This document shows, piece by piece, positions 44,192 to 44,868 of a stretch of DNA of 44,868 nt. The stretch is from Fidelibacterota bacterium. GTDB taxonomy: Bacteria; Fidelibacterota; Marinisomatia; Marinisomatales; Marinisomataceae. The stretch spans positions 1 through 44,868 of the forward strand of contig JAFMFP010000004.1 of NCBI GenBank assembly GCA_017856055.1. Direction: 5' to 3'. Below the pieces are notes generated by a model. That model ran no database searches, was not told the DNA's origin, and saw only the letters and a list, made by a program, of their open reading frames with translations. The translations under genes were made by a program, and so were the position numbers. How positions within the stretch are numbered: position 1 is the first letter of the stretch; every line of letters starts with the position of its first letter.

Positions 44192-44868
44192 ATGACTATC
44201 TACTTTGATGTGAAAGAATTGTATTATCTTCCTCAATATCTTCCCATTTTTCACCAATTAATTGAAAGAGGATATGATAAAACGGTATTTGTTTTTCATC
44301 ATGGAAAATTTGATGACCAAATTCAAAAAATTATTGAATCCAATGGTTTGATTTCAGAATGGGTTCAGAATGATACTGAAGCTAAAGATTTATATATTCA
44401 TCAAAAACCAAATTGGATATTTTTTGGAAACTCTTTTCCTTTTCTTAGAGAGATTCATGATTACTCCAAGACAGCACAACTTGGCCATGGTGTAGGTCCA
44501 AAATCTAGCTATTATTCTAAGTCCTCCACTCCAAATACTGTCCGCTTTGTTGAAGGAGAATATAGAAAAATTAAACTAGAGTCAATGTTTCCAGATGATA
44601 AATTTATAGATACAGGATTCTCAAAACTTGATCCTATTTTGACTGGAAGTTCAGAAAGAATTGATATTCAAAAAATTGGATTAACTAACAAAAAAAAGAC
44701 CATCCTCTATGCTCCTACATTTTATCCAAGCAGTATAGAAAAATTTCCAGAAAATTTTCCTAAAATTTTCAACGAATTCAATATTATTATCAAACCACAT
44801 TTTTTCACGCACAGCAAGCAGAAATATAGTAATCAACGAAAACGTTTAAAGATTTGGGGGCAGTATGA
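44192..44868 (+). CDS. CDP-glycerol glycerophosphotransferase-like protein (truncated by window end)
   Basis: Open to the right edge (225 codons seen, no stop). It begins MTIYFDVKELYYLPQYLPIF, then has FFGNS, LGHGVG, FIDTGFSKLD and ILYAPTFYPSS, the pattern of TagB/TagF-type glycerophosphotransferases, and IIIKPHFF near the visible end. An upstream in-frame ATG at 44165 is possible but would overlap the glycosyltransferase. With that gene it suggests a surface polymer or lipooligosaccharide locus continuing beyond the window. Confidence 0.75.
   Translation, partial: MTIYFDVKELYYLPQYLPIFHQLIERGYDKTVFVFHHGKFDDQIQKIIESNGLISEWVQNDTEAKDLYIHQKPNWIFFGNSFPFLREIHDYSKTAQLGHGVGPKSSYYSKSSTPNTVRFVEGEYRKIKLESMFPDDKFIDTGFSKLDPILTGSSERIDIQKIGLTNKKKTILYAPTFYPSSIEKFPENFPKIFNEFNIIIKPHFFTHSKQKYSNQRKRLKIWGQY

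Noticed and set aside
1-44868. CRISPR arrays, insertion sequences, prophage or toxin-antitoxin genes
   Set aside because: No repeated spacers, transposase or phage motifs were seen by eye; a systematic search was not possible.

Overview
The window is a compact, AT-rich stretch of a bacterial chromosome with almost no non-coding DNA; no gap between genes exceeds about 155 bases. The organism is an aerobic diderm heterotroph. It has a small outer-membrane beta-barrel protein, exported cytochromes, a lipoprotein cytochrome and an exported Ni superoxide dismutase. The 16S rRNA 5' end (minus strand, left edge) reads GACGAACGCTGGCGGCGTG after the universal start. This argues against Bacteroidota, and together with the gene content it suggests a marine FCB-type lineage such as Candidatus Marinimicrobia (SAR406). 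That placement is inference.

Left part, 1-9.1 kb, all minus strand: the 16S rRNA start, a NupC-type nucleoside transporter, trigger factor, an unrecognised 143-aa protein translationally coupled to trigger factor, and a fatty-acid beta-oxidation operon. The operon runs TetR regulator, acyl-CoA dehydrogenase, thiolase and FadN-type 3-hydroxyacyl-CoA dehydrogenase/enoyl-CoA hydratase. A perfect ACCGAC-TG-GTCGGT operator lies two bases upstream of the regulator's ATG. Divergently (9.2-12.3 kb, plus) lies a coupled non-oxidative pentose phosphate operon, rpe-tkt-rpiB.

Centre, 12.3-26.8 kb, minus: one long respiratory operon reading actA-B-C-D-E-F, a 99-aa one-TM protein, SCO, coxB (with a fused cytochrome c), coxA (A2-type), coxC, coxD, ctaA, a second SCO and ctaB. 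It encodes the quinol-to-oxygen route (alternative complex III plus caa3 oxidase) together with CuA assembly and heme A synthesis. A good sigma70-like promoter precedes actA.

Right part: an SLC13-type transporter coupled to a tandem Usp protein. Next come thiol peroxidase, Fe-type SOD and thiamine pyrophosphokinase, followed by a minus-strand run with class I aldolase, GlpX-type FBPase and several small membrane or redox proteins. A cold-shock protein, tRNA-Lys(CUU) and an SDR sit tightly in line. An operon at 37.8-41.3 kb encodes a Yip1-like protein, a GNAT, two very small proteins (36 and 51 aa), a sulfotransferase, an exported Ni-SOD and a DUF6580-like membrane protein. The preQ1 operon queC-E-D-F follows. 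The right edge starts a cell-surface polysaccharide region with a GT2 glycosyltransferase and a truncated CDP-glycerol-transferase-like gene.

The most notable observation is the Ni-SOD. Its Sec-type signal peptide ends exactly before the nickel-binding His-Cys hook, so export and maturation could be one step, with no dedicated SodX-type protease nearby. No CRISPR, insertion sequence, prophage or integrase was seen. Several gene starts were moved from upstream TTG/GTG codons to internal ATGs that fit the neighbouring stop codons better.
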